Shown piece by piece: positions 17,755-26,785 of a stretch of DNA of 64,000 nucleotides. The position numbers and the translations under genes are program-made. This DNA comes from Flavobacterium sp. Root420 (GTDB lineage: Bacteria > Bacteroidota > Bacteroidia > Flavobacteriales > Flavobacteriaceae): assembly GCF_001427905.1 (NCBI RefSeq), contig NZ_LMEF01000001.1, positions 620,394-684,393 on the forward strand, read 5' to 3'. The notes below the pieces were generated by a model. The model had not been told where the DNA came from. It searched no databases and saw nothing but the letters and a program-made list of their open reading frames with translations. Within the stretch, counting starts at the first letter, position 1, and each line of letters begins with the position of its first letter.

Positions 17755-17778
17755 TCACCCTTTTTTACCAAAAAAAGT

Positions 17779-17809
17779 AAAGCAGCTCTTTTTAGGAGCT
17801 GCTTTTTTT
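17779..17809 (+). terminator. terminator of paralog 4
   Basis: AAAGCAGCTC / GAGCTGCTTT stem and seven T, 24 bp past the stop. Confidence 0.88.
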
Positions 17810-17968
17810 GTTTTTTATTTACTATTACAATATAATACGATTTTTACGTTTTGATATTATCATCCTAACAAACTGTTAGTATGGCAGTTAAATTTAAATT
17901 TAACCATTAAAACAACCAAACATTAATAGATTTAAATATATTTGTAAAACTAAGTTATTTACACTCAT

Positions 17969-18355
17969 ATGCTTATGAAAAAAAAGCTAGCCATTTTATT
18001 ACTCTTGACTCTTTTTTGTTTAGGGGTTTCTGCTCAAAATGAAAATTACGTGACCAATAAAACAGGCGAGAAATACGCTTATGTTGATGTAACCAAAACT
18101 TACGAAAAAGTGGCTGCAAAAGGCTACAAATCTATAGATCTGTTCCAGAAATTAGGAAATTCTTTTTACGCTATTTGCAATCTGGATAAAGCAGCAAAAT
18201 GGTACGGCGAGTTATTTGCTATGACATATGATCTGGAACCTATGTACTATTACCGATATGCAGAGTCTTTGCGATTCATTTCTCAAAATGAAAAAGCAGA
18301 TGCATTGATTGAAAGATTAAAACGTAAATCTAAAGTGTCGCCTAAAATGAAATAA
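17969..18355 (+). CDS. secreted TPR protein like the N-terminus of PorE/OmpA-type proteins
   Basis: 128 residues; signal peptide ends VSAQ. The segment YAYVDVTKTYEKVAAKGYKSIDLFQKLGNSFY followed by NLDKAAKWYGELFAMT and YYYRYAESLRFISQNEKADAL is a TPR pair. It closely resembles the N-terminal TPR region of Bacteroidota OmpA-family proteins (TPR, then PD40 propeller, then OmpA peptidoglycan-binding domain). The later domains are missing and a clean stop follows, so this is either a stand-alone module or a truncated paralog. A second ATG at 17975 gives an equally good signal peptide. Confidence 0.7.
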   Translation: MLMKKKLAILLLLTLFCLGVSAQNENYVTNKTGEKYAYVDVTKTYEKVAAKGYKSIDLFQKLGNSFYAICNLDKAAKWYGELFAMTYDLEPMYYYRYAESLRFISQNEKADALIERLKRKSKVSPKMK

Positions 18356-18384
18356 AAAAGCAGCTCTAAGAATGTATTTTTATT

Positions 18385-18837
18385 TTATTTGTTTCGCAAA
18401 TTACTACCTATTTGAACCAACTGCCAAAAAATACAGGAATCTGATGGAATTGGGATTTCTAAAAAATCTTGCTTCCCTTGACGATATATCCTCGAATGTA
18501 AAACAGCAGAACTAAAATTTAATAGATCTAACAACACAAAACTTTGTTTAAAATCAGGACGTAAATCCTGGCTATTGGCAAAGCAAACTTTTCCTTCCCT
18601 TTCTTTTGGATTTATAAACAGTAGACCCAAAGTATTTGCAATTTTATTTATGATTTCAATATTGATAACTTCTTCTTCCCTGCCTCCTTCTGCCTCAAAA
18701 AGGGCAGCGAGATTGAAAAATGAACTGTTATTATCTGAAAGAATTTTTATGATGCTGTTTTCTAAATCAGAATCTTGATATTCTTTTTCTGAATCAGATA
18801 AAGCCAGCAGTTTCATGAAATATTGAGAGGTTGTCAT
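18385..18837 (-). CDS. hypothetical protein
   Basis: 150 residues, soluble, no signal peptide. Contains NSSFFNLAALFEAEGGREEEVINIEIINKIANTLG and a C-terminal half with FKQSFVLLDLLNFSSAVLHSR and PSDSCIFWQLVQIGSNLR. No family recognised. The frame is intact and the codon use normal. It sits in the accessory patch upstream of icmF, beside a scrap of the icmF 3' end. Confidence 0.5.
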   Translation of the reverse strand: MTTSQYFMKLLALSDSEKEYQDSDLENSIIKILSDNNSSFFNLAALFEAEGGREEEVINIEIINKIANTLGLLFINPKEREGKVCFANSQDLRPDFKQSFVLLDLLNFSSAVLHSRIYRQGKQDFLEIPIPSDSCIFWQLVQIGSNLRNK

Positions 18838-18855
18838 ATAATTAAAAAATCAAAA

Positions 18856-18908
18856 TTACATATTCGTTCAATACTGTCCGCCAACTTCAAACAAAGCCAA
18901 AGCAGTAT
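18856..18908 (-). pseudogene. duplicated scrap of the icmF 3' end
   Basis: Read on the minus strand it ends [21 protein letters not shown], against [14 protein letters not shown] at the true icmF C-terminus (20572). About 45 of 53 bases match by eye, including the run ACTTCAAACAAAGCC. An in-frame stop replaces an Arg codon. It is a non-coding relic of a duplication or of a second mutase gene once present here. Confidence 0.7.
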
Positions 18909-19529
18909 CTAATTATTTTTGTTTAAGTTTAATTTAAATTCTTTTACAGGTGGCAACATATCTTTATTCCATTCTACTTCAATGTATTTTGATGCATGTT
19001 CTTTCATATCAGGAAAACTATCAAGTAAAATTGCCGAACCACCATTTTCAATTGCTTTTTTTACCATTTTAAAGATAAAATCAGATCCTTTCGGATCTAC
19101 TCCAACCAAATCAAACACGATATCTTTTGTCTTTGATAATGCCGCATACAAACACAAAAGTCTTCGTGGCTTTCCAGCAAGTGAATTCATTTTTGTTTTA
19201 CTTGTAATCCATTCTATTTCATAGATTTTTTTTGAAAACGGATCATTAAGATTCGCATTTTTCCTTAAATATTCCCCAACTGTTGTGGGATAAAAAGTTC
19301 TTCTAAAACTTGATTCCTTAAAATGTTCAACAAATGTCATCTTTTTATGTATAATTACATTTTCACGTTTTGTTGTATCACAAAAAATATCCTTTAGAAA
19401 CATTTCAGTATCGTAGAAATAACCTCCATTAGACAAAAACAAAACGACTACTTCGCCTTCTCCCAAAACAAAAGGCGGTACATAAAAATAATCTGTTTTG
19501 ACTCCCTTATTTTCTAGTACAATATTCAT
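18909..19529 (-). CDS. degenerate ABC-ATPase-like protein
   Basis: About 206 residues from the start at 19529 (MNIVLENKG); the ATG at 19616 would add 29 hydrophobic residues and is less likely. The layout follows an ABC ATPase, but the motifs are eroded. GEGEVVVLFLSNGGYFYDTEMF sits where Walker A would be but lacks GK(S/T). NSLAGKPRRLLCLYAALSK mimics the LSGGQ signature with its following arginines. DIVFDLVGVDPKG mimics Walker B and the D-loop without the catalytic Glu, and GGSAILLDSF stands at the H-loop without His. ATP hydrolysis is unlikely; a binding or structural role is possible. No permease gene is nearby. Confidence 0.5.
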   Translation of the reverse strand: MNIVLENKGVKTDYFYVPPFVLGEGEVVVLFLSNGGYFYDTEMFLKDIFCDTTKRENVIIHKKMTFVEHFKESSFRRTFYPTTVGEYLRKNANLNDPFSKKIYEIEWITSKTKMNSLAGKPRRLLCLYAALSKTKDIVFDLVGVDPKGSDFIFKMVKKAIENGGSAILLDSFPDMKEHASKYIEVEWNKDMLPPVKEFKLNLNKNN

Positions 19530-19553
19530 TATAACTTCAAGATTTAATTTTAA

Positions 19554-19837
19554 ATATACGATAAATACCCCGAAACATTTTGCCTTAAAAATAAAACTGA
19601 AGCTTATACCGCTCAAATTAAATTGTTAAATCATGATGAGCTTGGCTGTATTATTACCAATATGCTAAAATTATACATTTTGGCAATAGATCAGGACGAA
19701 CATAAAATTTCAGAAACAAATAAAAAACACTTCTAGTAATTTGAGTTTGATTTTAGAAACTGTTTTGCAAATGTTTCCTTTAGATGAAATGGAATCTTTG
19801 AGCTGTGTTGGGGAGATTGTTGGTGAAAAGTCTTAAA
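19554..19837 (+). pseudogene. decayed ORF with homopolymer frameshift
   Basis: One frame reads KTEAYTAQIKLLNHDELG through ISETNKKHF-stop, open from 19554 without a start codon. Removing one A from the A6 run near 19723 restores continuity into NTSSNLSLILETVLQMFPLDE, ending GEIVGEKS at 19837. The amino-acid composition looks protein-like in both parts. Its 5' portion overlaps the region upstream of the divergent ABC-like gene. Family not recognised. Confidence 0.4.
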
Positions 19838-19909
19838 TATTTTTTTAATTTTAAAGTCGAAGATCTTTTACTGGTACCGCTCGTAAAACTTAAAATTAAA
19901 TACAAGGCT

Positions 19910-20251
19910 ATGGATTATAGTACCAAAGAACTTTTTTATTATTTAAATGAATCAATATCAAATAGTGTAACTTATAAAGAGTTATCAAATTTATGCTTAA
20001 CATTATTTTGTACCTGTAGTATTTTACCCGAAAGGTTTGAATCAACAATTATAAATAAAGAAAAATTAGCAATGTTATTTTCCAAAATTGCAAAAGAGAA
20101 AAACATTGTTTCTTATCCAACAACGGCTTCATATTATGGGGCTTCATTTCACAACACTCATAGTGAAGGACATTGGTTAGAGGTAATGGCCAGTGTATTG
20201 AAATTAGCAAGGGAACCTAAGATACAAGCAGCAAAAAATTTATTAGTATAA
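19910..20251 (+). CDS. hypothetical protein
   Basis: 113 residues from the ATG at 19910 (MDYSTKELFYYLN). A longer frame reaches back to 19805 only through a TTG codon and reads across the decayed ORF. Recognisable patches are LCLTLFCTCSILPERFE and TTASYYGASFHNTHSEGHWLEVMASVLKLARE. No family assigned. The following 320 bp to icmF hold no gene. Confidence 0.45.
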   Translation: MDYSTKELFYYLNESISNSVTYKELSNLCLTLFCTCSILPERFESTIINKEKLAMLFSKIAKEKNIVSYPTTASYYGASFHNTHSEGHWLEVMASVLKLAREPKIQAAKNLLV

Positions 20252-20517
20252 CTAGCGCGAGTGTCTTGTTAGTGCTTTTAGTTCATAAGCGAGACGAGAC
20301 AAAGCGAAGAAAAGTTTAGAAAAACAAAAAAACAGCATTTTGAAAACTGTCTCTCTTTATTATCCCTTATTTAATCAGCAATTTTATAATCTGTGAACTT
20401 CATTCTTTATAGATTTCAGCTATCTAATATTCAAATATTTTATCATATGCTGCGAATATAAATAAACAATTTTAATTTAAATTGAGTAAACCCGTAAAAC
20501 CATTAAATTTTAAGCAC

Positions 20518-20544
20518 AAAAAAACCTCCCATTTCTGAGAGGCT
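20518..20544 (-). terminator. terminator of icmF
   Basis: Read on the minus strand: CCTCTCA / TGGGAGG stem followed by seven T, 28 bp past the icmF stop. Confidence 0.82.
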
Positions 20545-20571
20545 TTCTAATTTGTAAAACCTAAAAACATT

Positions 20572-23500
20572 TTACATATTCCTTCTATACTGCCCACCCA
20601 CTTCAAACAAAGCCGAAGTAATCTGACCCAAAGAACAAACTTTCGTAGCTTCCATTAAATGGTCGAATAAGTTTTCGTTTTTAATGGCTGCTTCCTGTAG
20701 CTTATTTAAGTGTTCGTTTACTTTTGCTTCGTGGAATTGATGCAAGTTCTCCAGCATCGTAATCTGATATTGTTTTTCTTCTTCGGTGGCGCGAATTACT
20801 TCTGCCGGAATTACCGTTGGAGAACCTTTTGAACTCAAGAAGGTATTTACTCCCACAATTGGGAAATCTCCGTTGTGTTTTAAGGTTTCATAATACAAAC
20901 TCTCTTCCTGAATTTTAGAACGCTGGTACATGGTTTCCATTGCACCCAAAACTCCTCCTCTTTCTGTAATTCTGTCGAACTCTTGTAAAACGGCTGCTTC
21001 TACTAAATCGGTTAATTCTTCGATGATAAACGATCCCTGAATTGGGTTTTCGTTTTTCGCCAAACCTAATTCTTTATTGATAATCAACTGAATCGCCATG
21101 GCACGACGTACCGACTCTTCTGTTGGTGTTGTAATCGCTTCATCGTAAGCATTTGTGTGCAATGAATTACAGTTGTCGTAAATCGCATACAAAGCCTGCA
21201 AAGTTGTTCTGATATCATTAAAATCAATTTCCTGAGCGTGCAACGAACGTCCGGAAGTCTGAATATGGTATTTCAACATTTGCGCTCTTTCGTTGGCTCC
21301 GTATTTGTTTTTCATGGCTTTCGCCCAAATTTTTCGCGCCACACGACCAATAACTGAATATTCAGGATCTACTCCGTTTGAGAAGAAGAACGATAAATTT
21401 GGTCCAAAATCATTAATGCTCATACCACGGCTCAAATAATATTCCACGTAAGTGAAACCATTTGAAAGCGTGAAAGCCAATTGCGTAATTGGGTTCGCCC
21501 CTGCCTCTGCAATATGATATCCTGAAATCGAAACCGAATAAAAATTACGAACGTTCTTCGTAATAAAATATTCCTGAACGTCACCCATTAATCTCAAAGC
21601 AAATTCGGTAGAGAAAATACAAGTGTTTTGTGCCTGATCTTCTTTCAAAATATCAGCCTGAACAGTTCCGCGAACTTGTGATAATGTTTTAACTTTTATT
21701 TCATTATATACCTCCAAAGGCAAAACTTCGTCACCGGTAACACCTAAAAGCATTAAACCTAAACCGTTGTTTCCTTCCGGTAAATCGCCTTGGTATCTTG
21801 GGCGTTCTAATCCGCTTTCTTTATATATTTTGTTGATTTTAGCTTCAACTTCTTTTTCTAAATCGTTGGCTTTAATGTAATATTCACATTGCTGATCGAT
21901 CGCCGCATTCATAAAGAAACCCAGCAACATTGGCGCTGGTCCGTTGATGGTCATACTTACTGATGTTAAAGCATGAACCAAATCGAAACCTGAATACAGT
22001 TTTTTAGCATCATCTAAACAACAGATCGAAACTCCGGCATTTCCAATTTTTCCGTAAATATCCGGACGTATATCCGGGTCATTTCCGTATAAAGTCACAC
22101 TATCAAAAGCGGTCGAAAGTCGTTTTGCCGGCAATCCTGCGCTCACATAATGAAAACGTTTGTTGGTTCTCTCCGGTCCGCCTTCTCCAGCAAACATTCT
22201 TGACGGATCTTCTCCCTCACGCTTAAATGGATACAATCCCGAAGCAAACGGAAATTCCCCAGGAACATTTTCCTGCAAATTCCAACGTAAAATATCACCC
22301 CAAGCCTCATATTTAGGTAAAGCAATTTTCGGAATTTGTATGTGTGATAAACTCTCAGTATGTGTCGCAATTTTAATTTCCTTATCACGAACTTTAAACG
22401 TATAAACCGGATTTTTATATTTATTTACTTTCTCGTCCCAATTCAGGATAATTTCCCAATTGTACGGATCTAAATCCATTTTTACCTTATCAAACTGATT
22501 TAGTAAAAGGTTTAAAAAGATTCTATTTTCGTCAAGTCCTTCGGCTCCGCTCAGGATGACACTATCGTCATCAATTCCTGCTTTATTGATTTGTGGAATT
22601 TTCCCAGAAACCGATTCGATTGTTTTAAAGATTCCGTATAATTTCTGTGCTACTTTTTGTTGTGACAGTGCGATTTCATCATAACCTCTGTTATTCTCAG
22701 CAATTTCGGATAAATAACGTGTTCTGTGTGGCGGAATCACGAAGATTTTCTCGCTCATTTCGCGCGTAATTTCAAAAGTCGATTTTAAATCAGAATTGGT
22801 TTTTTCGACAATTTTATCCATAATCGCCTTGTAAAGCGTGTTCATTCCCGGATCATTAAACTGTGAAGCAATGGTTCCGAAAACCGGCATTTCGTCCGGA
22901 TTTTTATCCCATAAATTATGGTTTCTTTGATATTGTTTCTTTACGTCACGAATTGCATCGAGAGCGCCTCTTTTATCAAATTTATTTAAAGCTACCAAAT
23001 CAGCAAAATCAAGCATATCGATTTTCTCCAATTGTGTTGCTGCCCCAAATTCTGGTGTCATTACATATAAGGATACATCAGAATGATCCATAATCTCTGT
23101 ATCAGACTGTCCAATTCCTGAAGTTTCAAGGATAATCAAATCGTATTTTGCTGCTTTCAAAACCTGAATCGCTTCGGCTACATATTTAGACAAAGCCAAA
23201 TTTGACTGACGAGTCGCCAGTGAACGCATATATACACGAGGATTATTAATGGCATTCATACGGATTCTGTCTCCTAATAATGCCCCGCCTGTTTTTCTTT
23301 TCGAAGGATCGACAGAAATCAATCCGATAGTTTTTTCCGGGAAATCAATTAAAAAACGACGAACCAATTCATCTACTAAAGATGATTTTCCGGCACCACC
23401 CGTTCCGGTAATTCCCAAAACAGGAATTTTAGAATTGGTATTATTGGTATGAATCTGATCAAAAACTGGTTTTGCAATTTCAGGAAAATTCTCTGCCGCC

Positions 23501-24012
23501 GAAATCAAACGTGCAATTGCCGTTGGTGTTTTGCTTTCGATATGATCGATTTCTCCATTCAGTTTATCACCAATCGCATAATCTGATTGTTGAACTAAAT
23601 CATTAATCATTCCTTGTAATCCTAAAGAACGACCGTCATCCGGAGAATAAATTCTTGTAATTCCATATTCATGCAATTCAGAAATTTCGCTTGGCAGGAT
23701 TACTCCTCCGCCTCCACCAAAAATCTTAATGTGCCCTGCTCCTTTTTCATGAAGCAAGTCATACATATATTTAAAATATTCATTGTGACCTCCTTGATAG
23801 GATGTCATAGCAATGGCATTTGCATCTTCCTGAATAGCGGTATTAACCACTTCTTCAACGCTGCGATCATGACCTAAATGAATGACTTCCACTCCGGTTG
23901 ACTGAATAATACGACGCATAATATTTATTGCGGCATCGTGTCCGTCAAAAAGAGAGGCTGCGGTGACAATTCTTACTTTATTTTTAGGAATATATGGTAT
24001 TTGTTGTTCCAT
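20572..24012 (-). CDS. icmF: fused isobutyryl-CoA mutase (B12-binding, G-protein chaperone and mutase domains)
   Basis: 1146 residues with three parts in the IcmF order. First a B12-binding domain (1-150; [11 protein letters not shown] with His25, SYQGGH). Second a MeaB-like GTPase (about 195-420; P-loop GTGGAGKSS at 203-211, [21 protein letters not shown]). Third the TIM-barrel mutase domain (about 570-1146; [36 protein letters not shown]). IcmF interconverts isobutyryl- and n-butyryl-CoA (sometimes pivalyl-CoA) with adenosylcobalamin, while the G domain guards cofactor loading. Methylmalonyl-CoA mutase is the alternative, but that lacks the fused GTPase. Residues about 484-493 appear to come from an inserted repeat. 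Confidence 0.93.
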   Translation of the reverse strand: MEQQIPYIPKNKVRIVTAASLFDGHDAAINIMRRIIQSTGVEVIHLGHDRSVEEVVNTAIQEDANAIAMTSYQGGHNEYFKYMYDLLHEKGAGHIKIFGGGGGVILPSEISELHEYGITRIYSPDDGRSLGLQGMINDLVQQSDYAIGDKLNGEIDHIESKTPTAIARLISAAENFPEIAKPVFDQIHTNNTNSKIPVLGITGTGGAGKSSLVDELVRRFLIDFPEKTIGLISVDPSKRKTGGALLGDRIRMNAINNPRVYMRSLATRQSNLALSKYVAEAIQVLKAAKYDLIILETSGIGQSDTEIMDHSDVSLYVMTPEFGAATQLEKIDMLDFADLVALNKFDKRGALDAIRDVKKQYQRNHNLWDKNPDEMPVFGTIASQFNDPGMNTLYKAIMDKIVEKTNSDLKSTFEITREMSEKIFVIPPHRTRYLSEIAENNRGYDEIALSQQKVAQKLYGIFKTIESVSGKIPQINKAGIDDDSVILSGAEGLDENRIFLNLLLNQFDKVKMDLDPYNWEIILNWDEKVNKYKNPVYTFKVRDKEIKIATHTESLSHIQIPKIALPKYEAWGDILRWNLQENVPGEFPFASGLYPFKREGEDPSRMFAGEGGPERTNKRFHYVSAGLPAKRLSTAFDSVTLYGNDPDIRPDIYGKIGNAGVSICCLDDAKKLYSGFDLVHALTSVSMTINGPAPMLLGFFMNAAIDQQCEYYIKANDLEKEVEAKINKIYKESGLERPRYQGDLPEGNNGLGLMLLGVTGDEVLPLEVYNEIKVKTLSQVRGTVQADILKEDQAQNTCIFSTEFALRLMGDVQEYFITKNVRNFYSVSISGYHIAEAGANPITQLAFTLSNGFTYVEYYLSRGMSINDFGPNLSFFFSNGVDPEYSVIGRVARKIWAKAMKNKYGANERAQMLKYHIQTSGRSLHAQEIDFNDIRTTLQALYAIYDNCNSLHTNAYDEAITTPTEESVRRAMAIQLIINKELGLAKNENPIQGSFIIEELTDLVEAAVLQEFDRITERGGVLGAMETMYQRSKIQEESLYYETLKHNGDFPIVGVNTFLSSKGSPTVIPAEVIRATEEEKQYQITMLENLHQFHEAKVNEHLNKLQEAAIKNENLFDHLMEATKVCSLGQITSALFEVGGQYRRNM
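22535..22563 (-). repeat. dispersed CATCCTGAGC-type repeat inside icmF
   Basis: On the minus strand AGTGTCATCCTGAGCGGAG then CCGAAGGACT, the widespread bacterial intergenic repeat. Here it is read in frame as [10 protein letters not shown] within IcmF. A weaker relative (TGTCATCTTGACGAAGGAAAG) is intergenic at 26547-26567. Confidence 0.65.
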
Positions 24013-24218
24013 TTTATGAATATGATAATTTTAAGGGAGCAATTTACAAAATATTTTAATATTTGATTACTCTCATAGCTTTATGTTAACAAAAAAAAAG
24101 AATAGTTTTTTCTTCTAATGGGGTAACAATTTGATACACTATCTTATATAATGTATATAAACCTACAAAACATGGCAATTTCGCAACTTTAAAATATAAT
24201 ATAACAACGTGTATACCA

Positions 24219-24242
24219 GTGCACTAAAGTAATTTAGCACTG
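24219..24242 (+). promoter_or_regulatory. predicted -7 box within a palindrome, upstream of L,D-transpeptidase
   Basis: AGTGC-ACTAAAGTAATTTA-GCACT: the -7-like box TAATTTAG (24230-24237) lies inside an imperfect palindrome. It has the same form as the -7 boxes of the tandem secreted-protein genes. No TTG at the usual distance. Confidence 0.4.
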
Positions 24243-24307
24243 TAGAAAAACCCCAAATTTTTACTTAAAAACTTACTTATTAAAGCAATAACGTAAAAAT
24301 TAAAAAA

Positions 24308-25909
24308 ATGAAAACAATATTTCCAATCGCCATAATTTTAGTTACAAGTTTCTTTATTTCATCTTTTAATAACCTTGATAAAAGTGATTTAAATAAAAAA
24401 AGAGCTTTAACTCATAATTACACTTCTACTAAAAATGATGATGTCGTAGATAGTGAAGTTTTAAATGATTTTTTCAAAAGATATACTGACTTGAAAAAAT
24501 ACCAAAATGATGTGATCTCTTTATATAAGAACAGATCTTACGGAACTATTTGGTATGAAAATGGGAAAATAACTCAATATGGACTTTTATTGTACTCAAA
24601 AATAAATACCGCTAGTTTTGAAGTACCGATTGAATTTCCGTACAAAAAAGAAATTGACCAGATTTTCAATAAAAAAGCAACCGACAAACCTTCAAAAACT
24701 GATTCTGATATGCTATTAAGCGCCGCTTATGTTATATATGCCAATCATGTGTTTGAAGGAGTAAATATTGAAACAGTGAAAAATTCAGAATGGCTGTTGC
24801 CTAAGAAAAAAACGGCAGCTGATACTGCAACAACTTCTGCACCAGCAAAACCAGTAACGGAGAAAACAAGAGTAACTAAGTTTGATCAATATTACAAACT
24901 ACAGGATGTTTTAAAAAAATATAAAAAAATAGAGCACGATAATACCTGGACACCCATAACAGTAGAAACTCCGTATAAAGACATCAGACCAGACGCAAAA
25001 TCAGTTACAGTTGCTCAGATCAGAAATAGATTATTTGTGATGGGAGATTTACAAAATGACTCTAAAAGTGATTTTTATGATCAGGAATTAATGGATGGCG
25101 TAATGAAATATAAATTGCGTAACGGTTTAAAACCAAATTACATTATCTCTGAAGCTAACATTAAAGACATGAACGAGTCAATACAGGAAAAAATAAAAAA
25201 AATCACCATTAATATGGAACGTTGCAAAGAGATTTATCCAACATTATTAACGGACACAGAATATATAATGGTTAATATTCCTTCTTATGAGTTAGTTTAT
25301 GTAAAAAATGGAAAAATCGAATTGGAATCAAAAGTTTTTGTTGGTTCTCCGTTAACCAAAACTACTATTTTTAGCGGAAACATTGAAAAAGTGGTTTTTA
25401 GCCCTTACTGGACTGTTCCGCAAAGTATTGTAGATAATGAATTAAAAATGAAAATAGCCGGAGATCCTAATTATTTGGCAGAACACAATATGGAAATGGT
25501 AAATGGTCAGGTAAGACAAAAACCAGGTGCTAATAACTCATTAGGTTTAGTAAAATTTATTTTTCCAAATCCAGATGATATTTATATGCACGATACCCCT
25601 GCTAAAACATTATTTGATTTTGAACAAAGAACTTTTAGCCACGGTTGTATTAATGTAAGCAAAGCCAAAGAACTTGCTATTGCAATTTTGAAAGATTATC
25701 CGGAATGGACTGCTGACCGAATCGACAAAGCTATGGATGGTCAGGCAGAAACAACTTTTAAATTGCCAACTAAAGTGCCGATCTATATTACTTATTTTAC
25801 AACATGGGTAAAAGAATCTGGCGAAATAAGCTTCTTTCAGGATGTTTATGACAAAGATGGAGATTTAAATAAAATCCTTTTTCCGGAAGCTAATGTGGTA
25901 AGTAATTAA
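24308..25909 (+). CDS. L,D-transpeptidase (YkuD/YcbB-like)
   Basis: 533 residues with an N-terminal signal/anchor (IAIILVTSFFISSF). The middle part (VTVAQIRNRLFVMGD, MDGVMKYKLRNGL) is the peptidoglycan-binding-like region of YcbB-type enzymes. The catalytic domain has EYIMVNIPSYELVYVKNGK, a flap SPYWTVPQSI, MHDTPAKTLFDFEQRTFSHGCINVSKAKELA with the catalytic Cys of SHGC near 443. Such enzymes make 3-3 cross-links or attach proteins to peptidoglycan in the periplasm. An Ala/Pro/Thr-rich linker (about 180-195) separates the halves. Cys, His and Gly are all present; the usual Arg after SHGCI is Asn. Confidence 0.9.
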   Translation: MKTIFPIAIILVTSFFISSFNNLDKSDLNKKRALTHNYTSTKNDDVVDSEVLNDFFKRYTDLKKYQNDVISLYKNRSYGTIWYENGKITQYGLLLYSKINTASFEVPIEFPYKKEIDQIFNKKATDKPSKTDSDMLLSAAYVIYANHVFEGVNIETVKNSEWLLPKKKTAADTATTSAPAKPVTEKTRVTKFDQYYKLQDVLKKYKKIEHDNTWTPITVETPYKDIRPDAKSVTVAQIRNRLFVMGDLQNDSKSDFYDQELMDGVMKYKLRNGLKPNYIISEANIKDMNESIQEKIKKITINMERCKEIYPTLLTDTEYIMVNIPSYELVYVKNGKIELESKVFVGSPLTKTTIFSGNIEKVVFSPYWTVPQSIVDNELKMKIAGDPNYLAEHNMEMVNGQVRQKPGANNSLGLVKFIFPNPDDIYMHDTPAKTLFDFEQRTFSHGCINVSKAKELAIAILKDYPEWTADRIDKAMDGQAETTFKLPTKVPIYITYFTTWVKESGEISFFQDVYDKDGDLNKILFPEANVVSN

Positions 25910-25930
25910 TAAAATACTTTTTTAGACTTA

Positions 25931-26008
25931 GGGTAATTTTAGAATTTGATTTAGAATTTGGAAGAAAAACAATATCTTTCAAGCATAAAATCAAATCTAA
26001 AATTACCC
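25931..26008. repeat. inverted repeat before the Coa1-like gene
   Basis: GGGTAATTTTAGA...TTTGATTT at 25931 faces AAATCAAATCTAAAATTACCC ending at 26008. It starts 21 bp past the transpeptidase stop and ends 8 bp before the next start, so it may end one transcript and shape the leader of the next. Confidence 0.6.
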
Positions 26009-26015
26009 TTTTATT

Positions 26016-26435
26016 ATGGAAGAAGATTACACAGAAATCAAAAAAAATTGGTGGGACAGAAACTGGAAATGGTTTGTTCCAACGGGATGTTTAAGTCTTT
26101 TAGTGCTTTTTGGATTGTTTATCGCAGGAATATTTTTCGGAGTAACTTCAATGATGAAAGATTCTGATGCCTATAAAGGAGCGATGACCCTGGCGCAACA
26201 CGATAAATTAGTAAGCGACCGACTTGGAAATCATATTGAAAGTGACGGAATAGTCAGTGGAAATATCAGTATAAATAACGATACTGGAAACTGTGATTTA
26301 CAAATTCCGATAAAAGGATCTAAAGGAAAAGGAACCATATTTGTAGTTGCCGAAAAAAGAGGCACCTGGAAATACAGCGAATTGTCTGTTCATATTGAAA
26401 CGACGGATGAAGAAATTGATTTGTTGGCAAAGTGA
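26016..26435 (+). CDS. Coa1/Tim21-like membrane protein
   Basis: 139 residues: short cytoplasmic N-terminus rich in W and K, one transmembrane helix (FVPTGCLSLLVLFGLFIAGIFFG, about 20-43), then a periplasmic alpha/beta domain. That domain has SDAYKGAMTLAQHDKLVSDRLG, VSGNISINNDTGNCDLQIPIKGSKGKGTI and FVVAEKRGTWKYSELSVHIE. This is the pattern of the cytochrome c oxidase assembly factor 1 (Coa1) family as annotated in Bacteroidota. A role in respiratory-complex assembly is by homology only. Confidence 0.8.
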   Translation: MEEDYTEIKKNWWDRNWKWFVPTGCLSLLVLFGLFIAGIFFGVTSMMKDSDAYKGAMTLAQHDKLVSDRLGNHIESDGIVSGNISINNDTGNCDLQIPIKGSKGKGTIFVVAEKRGTWKYSELSVHIETTDEEIDLLAK

Positions 26436-26738
26436 TTTTGCATGTAGATTTTTTCACACAGATTTACGCGGATTTAACGCAGATTTTTTTATTGCTTTAT
26501 GAATTGCGCGCAAAGACGCAGAGTAGCAAAGTTTCTCAAGTAATCTTGTCATCTTGACGAAGGAAAGATCACACCCTAGCTCACAAAGATTAGCAATCAG
26601 CATTTGGTAAGTATCTCCCTCTATATTCTAAAATCTAAAATCTAAAAATCTCAGAACCTTAGCATCTCAGAGCCTCATAATCTTAGAAAAAGTTATTTCT
26701 GAAACAAATTGTTTCTGCTCCCAAAATAAAATTGTGGC

Positions 26739-26765
26739 TTTGTTTTTGAATAAGTAGTATTTTTG
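26739..26765 (+). promoter_or_regulatory. predicted promoter of the DUF4197 gene
   Basis: TTTG at 26739-26742 and TATTTTTG at 26758-26765 (15-bp spacing; an alternative TTG at 26732 gives 23 bp). The rest of the gap 26436-26785 holds repeat debris: a CATCTTGACGAAGGA repeat and CTCAGAACCTTAG-type degenerate tandem units (26650-26690). Confidence 0.5.
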
Positions 26766-26785
26766 AAACTCATAAAACCCAAATC

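Noticed and set aside
22143..22405. 81-residue open frames on both strands inside icmF
   Set aside because: They fall within the conserved mutase coding sequence and are shadow frames.
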